Below, piece by piece: positions 1 through 7,180 of a stretch of DNA of 28,148 nt. Position 1 is the stretch's first letter. The number at the start of each line of letters is the position of its first letter. The notes below the pieces were generated by a model. That model had not been told where the DNA came from. It was given only the letters and a program-made list of their open reading frames with translations, and searched no databases. Position numbers and translations under genes: made by a program. The stretch comes from Chloroflexota bacterium (GTDB taxonomy: Bacteria > Chloroflexota > Anaerolineae > Anaerolineales > Villigracilaceae), in the NCBI GenBank assembly GCA_016191985.1, contig JACPVB010000131.1, positions 1 through 28,148 of the forward strand, given 5' to 3'.

Positions 1-1394
1 CCGGTGGCCGCGAAGAATAACGGCCCCGTTAGGAATGCGACGCGCACATGTTTGCATTTGCCTGCCGTTTCAATGCCGCGTTGTTTGAGTCGGTCAACAT
101 CCACATCCTGAAGGTTGATGTCAATGCTGGCGATTTTGTTCAGGAAGACCGCGCCCGCCAGGAATGTGCCGAGCAGGATCGCGTTTGTTAAATTCAAGAC
201 GACGGTTGCGAGCATGGCAATGGTGAAGGCGATCATGTCGGTCTTGAAGCGTTTGCCAAAAATGCGTTTGATCGCCTGCCATTCATTTGTGCGAACAGCG
301 GTGACCATGAGCACGCCCGCCAATGCGGAGAGGGGAATCCGTTCGATAAATGGAGCGAACAGGAACATGACCAGCAATAAAATGATGGCATGAAGGATGC
401 TGACCAAACGAGTCTGTCCGCCGGATTGGATGGCGACTTTGGTGCGGATCATGGCAGAGGTGGTGGGGATTGCGCCGAAGAAGGGCAGGCTGATATTGCC
501 GAGTCCCTGCCCGATGAGTTGCTGGTTTACTTGCAGGCGAATCCCGGTCATGTTCGAGCCGACCGCTCCGCACAGGAATGCTTCGATGGAGCCGAGCACG
601 GTCAGGGTCAAGGCAGGGGCGATGAAGTCGGAGAGATTCGTCCACGGGATTTTGGTGAGATCGAGGTGCTGTTCGAGGATCAAACTTCGAGGGATGGAAA
701 TGATGGTCGCGGCAGACCAGCCCAAGGCTTGTGTTGAGCCGAGTCGAAACATCCAATTAAGAAGCGTGGCGAGGATGAGTCCCAATAATGCGGACGGAAA
801 ATAAAAATTCCATTTCTTCGGCCAAAGCAGCATCGTCGCAATGACGACCAATCCCAAAACGATGGCTTGCGGATTAATGATAAAACTTTCGTTGAAATAT
901 CCAACCAGCTTTTGAGCGGCGGTTTCGGTGGTGGGGGTGTGGATGCCGAGCAGGTTGTCTGTTTGGCGGATGATAATGATGAGGGCGATGCCGAGGGTGA
1001 AACCGCGAATGACGGGCGCGGGGATGAAAGCGATGTAACGGCCAAGTTTCAGGAGGCCGATAGTAAGCATGAGCAGGCCAGAGAATAAGGTGGCGAACCA
1101 CATTCCCTCCAGTCCGTAACGATTGACAAGCACGATCAGCACCACGCTGGTGACAGCTTTTGCGCCGCTAATTTGGTACGGCGCCCCGCCCAGCGCACCG
1201 ATCACCAATCCACCGATGATGGAGGTGATGAGTCCAGCCGCTGCGCCCGCACCTGAACCAACGCCGAATGCAAGAGCCAGCGGCAACGCTACCGCAGCGA
1301 CGGATAGACCTGCAATAAAATCCTTTTGAAATTTGGCAAGCGAATACCCTGAAAACTCGTCCTTGTACAGGCGAGCGATACTTCTCCGAGGCAT
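1..1394 (-). CDS. SulP/SLC26 family anion transporter, C-terminus beyond window
   Basis: Membrane permease for sulfate, bicarbonate or a related anion. 464 codons are visible from the ATG at 1394; the gene runs off the left edge, so no stop is seen. After a short cytoplasmic N-terminus comes the SulP opening (DFIAGLSVAAVALPLALAFG), then a run of hydrophobic segments including GGLVIGALGGAPYQISGAKA and the PTTSAMIRTKVAIQSGGQT stretch typical of the family's transport core. The last visible residues (HVRVAFLTGPLFFAAT) look like the first strand of the C-terminal STAS domain, so only about 80-100 residues should be missing. A GGAG Shine-Dalgarno precedes the start. The substrate cannot be read from sequence. 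Carbonic-anhydrase-like genes 0.8 kb away make bicarbonate a possibility (inference). Family call is firm. Confidence 0.93.
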   Translation of the reverse strand, partial: MPRRSIARLYKDEFSGYSLAKFQKDFIAGLSVAAVALPLALAFGVGSGAGAAAGLITSIIGGLVIGALGGAPYQISGAKAVTSVVLIVLVNRYGLEGMWFATLFSGLLMLTIGLLKLGRYIAFIPAPVIRGFTLGIALIIIIRQTDNLLGIHTPTTETAAQKLVGYFNESFIINPQAIVLGLVVIATMLLWPKKWNFYFPSALLGLILATLLNWMFRLGSTQALGWSAATIISIPRSLILEQHLDLTKIPWTNLSDFIAPALTLTVLGSIEAFLCGAVGSNMTGIRLQVNQQLIGQGLGNISLPFFGAIPTTSAMIRTKVAIQSGGQTRLVSILHAIILLLVMFLFAPFIERIPLSALAGVLMVTAVRTNEWQAIKRIFGKRFKTDMIAFTIAMLATVVLNLTNAILLGTFLAGAVFLNKIASIDINLQDVDVDRLKQRGIETAGKCKHVRVAFLTGPLFFAAT

Positions 1395-1480
1395 GAATTG
1401 TTCTCCGAAAATAAATAGATGTTCACAAAGGCATACGGTGCTCCCCCAAGGCGTCCTTTGTTTTAATGGCGGGATTTTAT
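1395..1480 (-). promoter_or_regulatory. Promoter and structured leader of the SulP gene (tentative)
   Basis: A TAAAAT hexamer (1479-1474, minus strand) could be a -10 box, giving a leader of about 70 nt. The leader contains a 7-bp stem (ACAAAGG, 1431-1425 on the opposite strand, with its complement at 1455-1461) closing a loop with a G-rich segment. It ends in GGAG before the ATG. I matched no known riboswitch class with confidence; it may be an ordinary hairpin. Confidence 0.25.
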
Positions 1481-1526
1481 CACAAGAGAATGGAAGGATT
1501 GGAGTCTGGTTTGAGCAGACCAAAAC

Positions 1527-1988
1527 TTATTCGATCCACTCAAATACATATTTCACATCATGCTCGATCTCGAACTTTTTGAGGAAATCCATGTATTCAT
1601 CTTTGAATGTCTGTTTGGCATGATGCTGTTCCTGATTCAAAATGTAGTTATAGACGTTTTCAACCTGCGAATGGCTGTAGGAGAATGCTCCGTAGCCTTC
1701 CTGCCAATTGAAATTGCCTTTAATCCATGTGTGGTCGTTGATGAAATTAGTGGAATTGTTTTTCATATCCCGAACGAGATCCGATAATGCCATTGAGGGT
1801 TTAAGTCCCACAAACACATGGGCATGGTCGTCCACGCCGTTGACGATGATGGGCTTTTGTCCCTTGTTTTTGATAATGCCAGACATGTATTTGAAAACTT
1901 CCTGTCGCCATTCTTTCTGAAGGAGGTTCTGGCGTCCTTGTACAGCAAAGACGATCTGAACATAGATTTGGGAAAATGTACCTGCCAT
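1527..1988 (-). CDS. IS200/IS605-like Y1 transposase, REP-associated (RAYT-like)
   Basis: Single-strand DNA transposase of the HUH/Y1 superfamily, 153 aa, full length for the family. The HUH pair is DDHAHVFVG (His55 and His57). The probable nucleophilic tyrosine is Tyr115 in YNYILNQEQHH, a strongly conserved stretch in this group. The WQEGYGAFSYS block before it is also characteristic. No tnpB partner is present. Four copies of a short hairpin sequence lie directly upstream (2026-2175), the arrangement seen for REP-associated transposases, which mobilise or spread REP palindromes rather than a classical IS. The gene appears intact. It separates the SulP gene from the carbonic-anhydrase-like operon. 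The superfamily is certain; the RAYT assignment is an inference from the flanking palindromes. Confidence 0.88.
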   Translation of the reverse strand: MAGTFSQIYVQIVFAVQGRQNLLQKEWRQEVFKYMSGIIKNKGQKPIIVNGVDDHAHVFVGLKPSMALSDLVRDMKNNSTNFINDHTWIKGNFNWQEGYGAFSYSHSQVENVYNYILNQEQHHAKQTFKDEYMDFLKKFEIEHDVKYVFEWIE

Positions 1989-2025
1989 ATATCCTCCAAA
2001 ATAGTTGATGTAAATTTTTTGCTCA

Positions 2026-2175
2026 ATCCCGAAGGGATGTTATGATTCTAGCAGCGCGATGATGCCCTAACCAAATCCCGAAGGGATGACATGGATATTA
2101 CAGGTCATGACACCCCTTCGGGGTTCAACCGCAACGCCATTTTCTTCTTCTATAATCATTTCATCCCTTCGGGAT
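2026..2175. repeat. Cluster of four REP-like palindromes in opposed orientations
   Basis: Four 13-nt hairpins: ATCCCGAAGGGAT at 2026-2038 and 2075-2087, and inverted copies at 2112-2124 (ACCCCTTCGGGGT, a compensated variant) and 2163-2175. Read in one orientation, all four continue with TG, two variable bases, then ATGA/ATGG, so the unit is a hairpin plus a conserved tail of about 8 nt. Two copies face each way, as in BIMEs. Copy 3 changes both arms and keeps pairing, which points to selection on the hairpin. Confidence 0.85.
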
Positions 2176-2199
2176 TGTATCAGTAATCTGTGGGCGATT

Positions 2200-2562
2200 T
2201 TACGATTTCTGCTCGAAGGTTCCATCCAGATTCAAATAGTAGGTATCCACTTCGAGGTGGGGAAAGATGCGGCGGATTTTGTCTTCGGCTTCCTGTAAAT
2301 CTTCCTCGTGATGTTCTTCGGTGCCGCCGGGGCCGTACATGCCACAATCCTCATGGTTGATGAGGATGACTTTGGAAATGCCATGCAGGCGGGCGGAGAT
2401 GTCCACCTGGCGGATGACATCGTACACGTCATACACACCGCCAGCCATCACGGCGCGATCATAACTGCCTTTGCCGAGGTTGGCCTCCAGCCATTGGTTG
2501 ATGTAGGATTGCAGGCGAAAGTCCATACAGTGGACGACGATGGCTTCACATTTATGAGACAT
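2200..2562 (-). CDS. Short beta-carbonic-anhydrase-like zinc protein (copy 2)
   Basis: 120-aa protein with the zinc-site signature of beta-carbonic anhydrases: Cys-x-Asp-x-Arg in VHCMDFRLQ and His-x-x-Cys in LINHEDCGMYG. This would give Cys/His/Cys zinc coordination and the Asp-Arg dyad. It is shorter than typical beta-CAs (roughly 160-220 aa) and lacks their N-terminal arm, so CO2 hydration is not assured. It is the last gene of a three-gene operon and a clear paralogue of the protein at 2998-3375. A good ribosome site (AAAGGAA) precedes the ATG. Family assignment is fairly sure; activity is unknown. Confidence 0.8.
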   Translation of the reverse strand: MSHKCEAIVVHCMDFRLQSYINQWLEANLGKGSYDRAVMAGGVYDVYDVIRQVDISARLHGISKVILINHEDCGMYGPGGTEEHHEEDLQEAEDKIRRIFPHLEVDTYYLNLDGTFEQKS

Positions 2563-2574
2563 AATGATTCCTTT

Positions 2575-2997
2575 TTATGAAATGGATTCGAATACCACGA
2601 TTGGGATGCGGCGTGATGTCATTTTTTGATAATCCAAATAGGGAGGGTGTTTTTTCGTGACGTAATCCCATAGTTGGGTATGCTCGTCCAACAGCGCATC
2701 GCGGGCTTCCACGGGAATCATCCTCCCGTTTACGGTCAATTTTGCGCGCGGATTTCTGCTGAGGTTCAAATACCAATCTGCGTGATTATCCCTGCCCCAG
2801 TTGGATTCGACGATCAAATATTTTCCTTCATGAAAGAAATAAGCGATGGGGATTTCGCGCGGTTTTCCGCTCTTACGGCCTATAGTTTCCAGCAAAAGAA
2901 TGGTCTGTGTGCCGAGCCTGGAGCCAACCCGTCCGCGTGAAATGCGGAGCAGGAATGTGTTGAGGTCCATGAACAATTTGATAAAAAAGTCCTTCAT
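2575..2997 (-). CDS. Deazaflavin (F420)-dependent nitroreductase family protein
   Basis: 140-aa protein of the Ddn/nitroreductase-family deazaflavin-dependent oxidoreductase group, a split-barrel fold. The recognisable core is LLLETIGRKSGKPREIPIAYFFHEGKYLIVESNWG, then NLSRNPRAKLTVNGR. Family members bind F420 or a related flavin through the conserved Lys/Arg of GRKSGK and reduce quinones, nitro compounds or other small molecules. The start codon directly abuts the stop of the upstream carbonic-anhydrase-like gene (TAA then ATG, no gap), so translation is probably coupled. Substrate is unknown, and no F420 biosynthesis gene is in the window. Confidence 0.85.
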   Translation of the reverse strand: MKDFFIKLFMDLNTFLLRISRGRVGSRLGTQTILLLETIGRKSGKPREIPIAYFFHEGKYLIVESNWGRDNHADWYLNLSRNPRAKLTVNGRMIPVEARDALLDEHTQLWDYVTKKHPPYLDYQKMTSRRIPIVVFESIS

Positions 2998-3375
2998 TTA
3001 TGAGATCCTTTCGAATGTGCCGTTAAGATGGAGATAAAAAGTTTCCACATTTAAGTGGGGGAATAGAGCCTTTATTTTCTTCTGTGCATCCGTCAAATCA
3101 TGCTTGTGACGCTTATAGGTTCCTTCGCGCCCGTAGGCGCGGCAATCTTCGTGGTTGATAAGGCAGACGGTTTCAATGGTGTGGATTTGAACAGCCAGTT
3201 GCACGTATTTCAAAACCATTTCGTAATCATGAACGCTGCCAGCAAGGGAAACAATGTCAAAGTTGTCATATCCAAAGCGGACGGTAATCCACGGTTGGAT
3301 GAATTTTTGCAAACGATAGTCCATGCAGTGGACTACCAGTGCGTCGCAATGGATGATTGGTTTTTTTGTGGGCAT
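2998..3375 (-). CDS. Short beta-carbonic-anhydrase-like zinc protein (copy 1)
   Basis: 125 aa, first gene of the operon. It keeps Cys-x-Asp-x-Arg (VHCMDYRLQ) and His-x-x-Cys (LINHEDCRAYG), but the residue after the second Cys is Arg rather than the Gly found in copy 2 and in most beta-CAs. Similarity to copy 2 runs end to end, including the C-terminal FPHLNVETFYLHLNGTFE block, so the pair arose by duplication and the nitroreductase gene now lies between them. The family is likely; a catalytic role is not proven. AGG precedes the ATG at modest strength. Confidence 0.78.
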   Translation of the reverse strand: MPTKKPIIHCDALVVHCMDYRLQKFIQPWITVRFGYDNFDIVSLAGSVHDYEMVLKYVQLAVQIHTIETVCLINHEDCRAYGREGTYKRHKHDLTDAQKKIKALFPHLNVETFYLHLNGTFERIS

Positions 3376-3419
3376 GGTTACCTGTTATGAGTTGGAATTT
3401 TATTACTTGCCATTAATTG

Positions 3420-3464
3420 CTGGTTTCGGTACGAGCGGGACGAGCACCCGCTCTACTCAACCAG
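3420..3464. repeat. Intergenic palindromic repeat downstream of hydA
   Basis: An interrupted inverted repeat with outer arms CTGGTT/AACCAG and an inner 7-bp stem GAGCGGG/CCCGCTC. It resembles the widespread bacterial intergenic palindromes that begin GGTTGAGTAG and end CGAAACC. It could also help terminate the minus-strand hydA transcript, though no U-tract follows. Confidence 0.5.
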
Positions 3465-3472
3465 CGGAATAC

Positions 3473-4921
3473 TTATAAAACTTCGCCTTCGTTTCTTTTC
3501 AAAAACTTTCCATCGCCGCTTTTGCCGAGCCATTGTGTACCATCCACGATGAGCTTGCCGCGCAGGAAAACTTTTTCGGGGTAGCCTTTCAATTCCCAAC
3601 CTTCATACAAATTGTAATCGGTGCGTTGATGCGATTGTGCCACGCCATACTTCACTTTTTTCTGCGGGTCCCAAATCACAATATCCGCATCCGCGCCGTT
3701 GAGCAGTGAACCCTTGCGCGGATACAAGCCGAATATTTTTGCGGGGTTGGTGCTGGTCAATTCAACAAATTGATTTGCGCTGATCTTCCTTGCGCCCACA
3801 CCTTGAGTCCATAAAACGGGCAGGCGGTCTTGAATGCCCGGCAGGCCGTTCGGGATTTTCGTGAAATCGTCCCTGCCCAGTTCCTTGCCGGGGATGGCAA
3901 TCTCGCTTCCTTCGTAGACGATGGGCCTGGTTCCGTCAAAATAAAAGGGGCAATGGTCCGTGCCGACGGTTTGCAAAATGCCGTTCGATAAACCCTCCCA
4001 CAGGCGGGCGTTATCTTCTTCCGTCCGCATCGGCGGGGAGCAGATCCATTTTGCGCCATCGGGTCGGCGCAGATGCTCGATGGTGAAAAACAAATATTGC
4101 GGACAAGTTTCACCCATCACTTTGACGCCGCGCTCGCGCGCATACTTGAGCATATCCACTTCGCCGCCTGCATTCATGTGGACGATGTAGACGGGAGCAT
4201 GCGCCTGCTCTGCCATTGCCGCCATGCGCAGGGTCGCTTCCACCGCACCCCAGGCGGGACGAGTCAACGCATGCCATTCGGGGGACGTGCGACCGGCAGC
4301 CAGCGCCTGTTCAACGAGTGTGTCGATCACATCGCCGTTTTCGCAGTGTGCCATCACTAACATGCCATTGTCCTTTGCAATTTGTAAGGCTTTGAAGATA
4401 CTGCCGTCGTCGATGCGGAGACGTCCATTGTAAGCGGTGAAGACTTTGAGAGTTTGAATCCCCATCTTCATCAGGGACGGGATTTCTTTGGCAATCTTCT
4501 CATTAAACTGCGTCAGGTTCATGTGGAAGGAATAATCAATAGCGGCTTTTTCTGCTTTTTGCATCCACAGGTCTACGGAGTATTGAAAATCTCCTTGTCT
4601 TACACCCGACCCTTCTCCCTCGGGAAGTGGAGAGTCGAGAACGACAAAATCCATGACGGTGGTGGTGCCGCCGAAGGCCGCGGCTTTGTGTCCGCTGTAA
4701 TGGTCGTCGGAGGAGACGGTGCCGAACATGGGCAGGTCCAGGTGGACGTGCGGGTCCACGCCGCCGGGCAGGATCAGCTTGCCGGTGGCGTCTATCAAAT
4801 GGTCAGAATCAGCTGTCAGATTAAGTCCGATGCGCGCGATCTTTTCATCCTCTATCAAAATATCGGATTGAAAGGTGTCGAACGCGGTGACCAACGTTCC
4901 GTTTTTTATCAAAGTGTTCAT
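3473..4921 (-). CDS. hydA: Dihydropyrimidinase / D-hydantoinase
   Basis: Cyclic amidohydrolase of 482 aa that opens dihydropyrimidines or 5-substituted hydantoins. All metal ligands of the binuclear site are visible: His58 and His60 (GGVDPHVHLD), the carbamylated Lys159 (TLKVFTAYNG), His192 (MAHCENGD), His248 (YIVHMNAGG) and Asp322 (GTDHCPF). A GGGAG ribosome site precedes the ATG. Residues about 96-109 (DSPLPEGEGSGVRQ) look foreign: they interrupt a surface region between the GGTTTVMDFV strand and the DLWMQKAE helix and are encoded by a degenerate palindrome (4595-4636). No dihydropyrimidine dehydrogenase or ureidopropionase gene is nearby, so the physiological pathway is open. Annotation as hydantoinase or dihydropyrimidinase is firm; the distinction between them is not. 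Confidence 0.93.
   Translation of the reverse strand: MNTLIKNGTLVTAFDTFQSDILIEDEKIARIGLNLTADSDHLIDATGKLILPGGVDPHVHLDLPMFGTVSSDDHYSGHKAAAFGGTTTVMDFVVLDSPLPEGEGSGVRQGDFQYSVDLWMQKAEKAAIDYSFHMNLTQFNEKIAKEIPSLMKMGIQTLKVFTAYNGRLRIDDGSIFKALQIAKDNGMLVMAHCENGDVIDTLVEQALAAGRTSPEWHALTRPAWGAVEATLRMAAMAEQAHAPVYIVHMNAGGEVDMLKYARERGVKVMGETCPQYLFFTIEHLRRPDGAKWICSPPMRTEEDNARLWEGLSNGILQTVGTDHCPFYFDGTRPIVYEGSEIAIPGKELGRDDFTKIPNGLPGIQDRLPVLWTQGVGARKISANQFVELTSTNPAKIFGLYPRKGSLLNGADADIVIWDPQKKVKYGVAQSHQRTDYNLYEGWELKGYPEKVFLRGKLIVDGTQWLGKSGDGKFLKRNEGEVL
4595..4636 (-). repeat. In-frame palindromic insertion inside hydA
   Basis: About 42 nt built from a degenerate inverted repeat (CTCTCC... with ...GGAGAA around a CCCGAGGG core), translated as SPLPEGEGSGVR within the protein. 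The length is a multiple of three, so the enzyme stays open. The peptide resembles translations of mobile intergenic palindromes rather than amidohydrolase sequence. Confidence 0.55.
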
Positions 4922-4962
4922 GGCGCTCCCATTGTATCTATTTTATATCAAAATGAATCTGA

Positions 4963-4968
4963 TATAAT
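4963..4968 (+). promoter_or_regulatory. -10 box of a probable leaderless transcript (LysM gene)
   Basis: TATAAT ends 7 nt before the ATG at 4976, and no Shine-Dalgarno is present. With normal -10 to start-site spacing, the mRNA would begin at or next to the A of ATG. No convincing -35 is seen. Confidence 0.6.
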
Positions 4969-4975
4969 TTTCCGC

Positions 4976-5818
4976 ATGAATCCAAAGCGTTTTTTTATTT
5001 TGATCATTCTGGTCAGTTTGCTTTTGCTGGGGCTGTGGCTGCCTGTGAATGCCGCGCCGGTGGGGCAGGCCATTCCCACGCCCACGCCTGGCGCGGATGG
5101 ACGTATTATTTATATCGTGAAACCCGGGGATAGCTGCTTTGTTGTGGCGGCTATTCATGGAATTACCCAGGAACAGCTCCGCCAGTTAAATTCAAATTTG
5201 GATGAGAACTGTACTCTTATCGAAGGGCAGGAACTACTGATCGGCGTTGTCTCTGTGGCGTTGACTCCCACGGCCGGGCCGTCTGCCATTCCGGGGACGC
5301 CGACGGTCACTCCCACGCCTTTATCTGGTACCACTGAAGTATGCGTTTTACTATTTGACGATATCAACGGCAATGCGCTTCGCGAAGAAACCGAACCTGC
5401 TGTTGCGGGTGGGGCGGTGAGCCTGACGGAGAATAATGGCAAGTACTCCGCCGCGTTGGATACGGTCATTCAGGCTGACCCTGATGCGTATCAGGGCATT
5501 TGTTTTATAGACATCCCCGAAGGAAATTACAACATTACGGTTGGCATCCCCGATAATTACAACCCGACCATGGAACTGAACTATTCGCTGGATGTGAATG
5601 CGGGCGACCAGGCCTTTGTGGCTTTTGGAATCCAATCGCAGGATGTAGTGGTGGACCCCGGCGCAACTGAACAAGGCAACAACAACGGCGGCAGGTCTAC
5701 GATCCTCGGTATTTTTGGGGCGTTATTTTTGCTCGGCGGCGCGGGGCTGGGATATTACGCCTGGCGTTCCGGGAAACCGGAAAGCAAACTTTCAGGCGGC
5801 GGGTTCTTGAAAAAGTAG
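4976..5818 (+). CDS. LysM-domain cell-surface protein with C-terminal membrane anchor
   Basis: 280 aa. A signal peptide (FFILIILVSLLLLGLWLPVNA) is followed by a Pro/Thr linker and a LysM domain at about residues 43-88 (YIVKPGDSCFVVAAIHGIT, then the closing EGQELLI). A second TPT-rich linker leads to a domain resembling an SdrD/CnaB-like beta-sandwich (DDINGNALREETEPAVAGGAVSL), about residues 120-225. A single transmembrane helix (ILGIFGALFLLGGAGLGYYAW) lies near the C-terminus with a short basic tail. It probably sits outside the membrane and binds an N-acetylglucosamine-containing polymer. The reading frame stays open upstream, but the ATG at 4976 starts the signal peptide and follows a -10 box by 7 nt, so it is chosen. 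Confidence 0.85.
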   Translation: MNPKRFFILIILVSLLLLGLWLPVNAAPVGQAIPTPTPGADGRIIYIVKPGDSCFVVAAIHGITQEQLRQLNSNLDENCTLIEGQELLIGVVSVALTPTAGPSAIPGTPTVTPTPLSGTTEVCVLLFDDINGNALREETEPAVAGGAVSLTENNGKYSAALDTVIQADPDAYQGICFIDIPEGNYNITVGIPDNYNPTMELNYSLDVNAGDQAFVAFGIQSQDVVVDPGATEQGNNNGGRSTILGIFGALFLLGGAGLGYYAWRSGKPESKLSGGGFLKK

Positions 5819-5823
5819 GGGCT

Positions 5824-5854
5824 GTAACGCGAGATTTATCTCGCGTTACTTTTT
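5824..5854 (+). terminator. Rho-independent terminator of the LysM gene, overlapping rnhB
   Basis: An 11-bp perfect stem (5824-5834 with 5839-5849), a 4-nt loop and five T's. The hairpin includes the stop codon and the last codons of the convergent rnhB gene (stop at 5836-5838), so the same bases serve both functions. Confidence 0.85.
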
Positions 5855-6459
5855 AACTTGAATGTCTTTCGATGAATGGGGGAGTGCCCGATCTGGGCAA
5901 TCTTTTGGCAATGCAGGTTGGTGCCATAGCCTTTGTGGTGTGAAAATCCGTATTCGGGATAGGTGACGTCCATTTCCATCATTTTCTCGTCGCGGGCGGT
6001 CTTTGCGAGAATGGATGCGCTGGCGATACTCAATGAACGTTGGTCGCCTTTGACGAGCGCAGTTTGTGAAATGTCCAGTTCGGGGAGTTCGAGGCGGAAA
6101 TCTGTCAGCAAATAATTTGGGAAGATGGCGAGCATTTCCAATGCACGCTCCGCAGCCAGGCGTGTGGCGGGGACAATTCCCAGCCAGTCGATCTCTTCTG
6201 CGGTGGCGAAGCCAATGCCCCAGGTAAGCGCGGTCTCTTTAATGAGGGGCATAAGTTGGAGTCGCTTGCGGGGAGTTAACTGTTTGGAATCACGCGCCCC
6301 GCTCAAGGTTTGGGAAAGAAGCGGGTTGCCGTTTGGCAGGATCACCGCTCCCACGCAGACCGGCCCGGCCAGGGCGCCGCGCCCGGCTTCGTCCAATCCC
6401 GCAATGTGTTGATAGCTGCTCCAGAGATTCTGTTCGTGGGAGAGATCAGGAATGATCAT
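5836..6459 (-). CDS. rnhB: Ribonuclease HII
   Basis: Removes RNA, including single ribonucleotides, from RNA-DNA hybrids. 207 aa from the ATG at 6459. The family signature AGLDEAGRGALAGPV supplies Asp23 and Glu24 of the metal site. KGDQRSLSIASASILAKTARD is the second hallmark, with YPEYGFSHHKGYGT following. The chosen start overlaps the upstream glycosyltransferase stop by 14 nt, so translation is probably coupled. An alternative ATG at 6477 would add six residues, but neither has a strong ribosome site. It is the last gene of a minus-strand operon from 8428. The extreme 3' end doubles as a terminator for the converging gene. Confidence 0.95.
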   Translation of the reverse strand: MIIPDLSHEQNLWSSYQHIAGLDEAGRGALAGPVCVGAVILPNGNPLLSQTLSGARDSKQLTPRKRLQLMPLIKETALTWGIGFATAEEIDWLGIVPATRLAAERALEMLAIFPNYLLTDFRLELPELDISQTALVKGDQRSLSIASASILAKTARDEKMMEMDVTYPEYGFSHHKGYGTNLHCQKIAQIGHSPIHRKTFKLKSNAR

Positions 6460-7174
6460 ATTTGCCGCGCCAGGCATTGATGTGGATGCGGAAAATATCG
6501 CTGAGCATTCGCAGCGCGTCACGAACTGCGCTGACTTTGCTATCGGGGTCGTAATGCCATTGGATGGGGATTTCTTTAATTCTTAATTTTTTTCGACGGG
6601 CAATGTACAGGTTTTCGATGTCGAACGACCAGCCTAAAATGGTTTGCTGGCAGAAAACATCCTCCGCCGCTTTTGCGCTGAAACATTTGAATCCGCATTG
6701 TGTGTCGTTTAAACCCGGCAGGATCAAAAGGCGAATGGCAAGGTTGATGGCGCGTCCACCCAAATGACGATAGGAAGGTTCGTTGTATCGAATGGCGCCC
6801 GGCGCTTCACGCGAACCGATGGCGATATCGAAATCGGTGAGGCCCGGTGGAATAAATTTTTGAATTTCTTCGATGGGCATGGAAAGGTCGGCATCGCAAA
6901 TAAAACGATATTCGCCGCGCGCCTGCAACATGCCGTGGCGGACGGCATTGCCTTTGCCGCGCTGTTCTTCCTGATACACGGTCACATTTGGATGCTGCAA
7001 TGCAAATTCACGCGCCAGTTCAAGGGTACGGTCTGAACTTCCATTTTCCACAATGATGATTTCAAAGGAATAACTTTGTTTTTTTAGGAAACCAAAGATT
7101 TGCCCCAGCGTGCGAGGCAGGCGGCTCTCTTCATTGTGAGCCGGTATGACGATGGACAGGAATGGATTTTTCAA
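6446..7174 (-). CDS. Family 2 glycosyltransferase, dolichyl/polyprenyl-phosphate sugar synthase type
   Basis: 242-aa GT-A enzyme. The opening SIVIPAHNEESRLPRTL, the nucleotide-sugar segment IVENGSSDRTLELA, ICDADLSMPIEE (the DxD-type metal site) and GSREAPGA...RHLGGRAINL match ALG5/DPM1-like synthases that load a sugar onto a polyprenyl phosphate. There are no C-terminal membrane helices, so it is a soluble or peripheral type. The start is TTG at 7174, 6 nt after the upstream stop, without a clear ribosome site, which suggests translational coupling. The donor sugar cannot be inferred. Third gene of the operon. Confidence 0.88.
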   Translation of the reverse strand: MKNPFLSIVIPAHNEESRLPRTLGQIFGFLKKQSYSFEIIIVENGSSDRTLELAREFALQHPNVTVYQEEQRGKGNAVRHGMLQARGEYRFICDADLSMPIEEIQKFIPPGLTDFDIAIGSREAPGAIRYNEPSYRHLGGRAINLAIRLLILPGLNDTQCGFKCFSAKAAEDVFCQQTILGWSFDIENLYIARRKKLRIKEIPIQWHYDPDSKVSAVRDALRMLSDIFRIHINAWRGKYDHS

Positions 7175-7180
7175 TGCGGA

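Noticed and set aside
390..804. Open frames on the plus strand across the SulP gene
   Set aside because: The minus strand encodes a continuous SulP transporter through this stretch; the plus frames have shadow composition and no ribosome site.
4454..4975. Longer N-terminus for the LysM protein
   Set aside because: The extension lies antisense to hydA; the signal peptide and -10 box fix the start at 4976.
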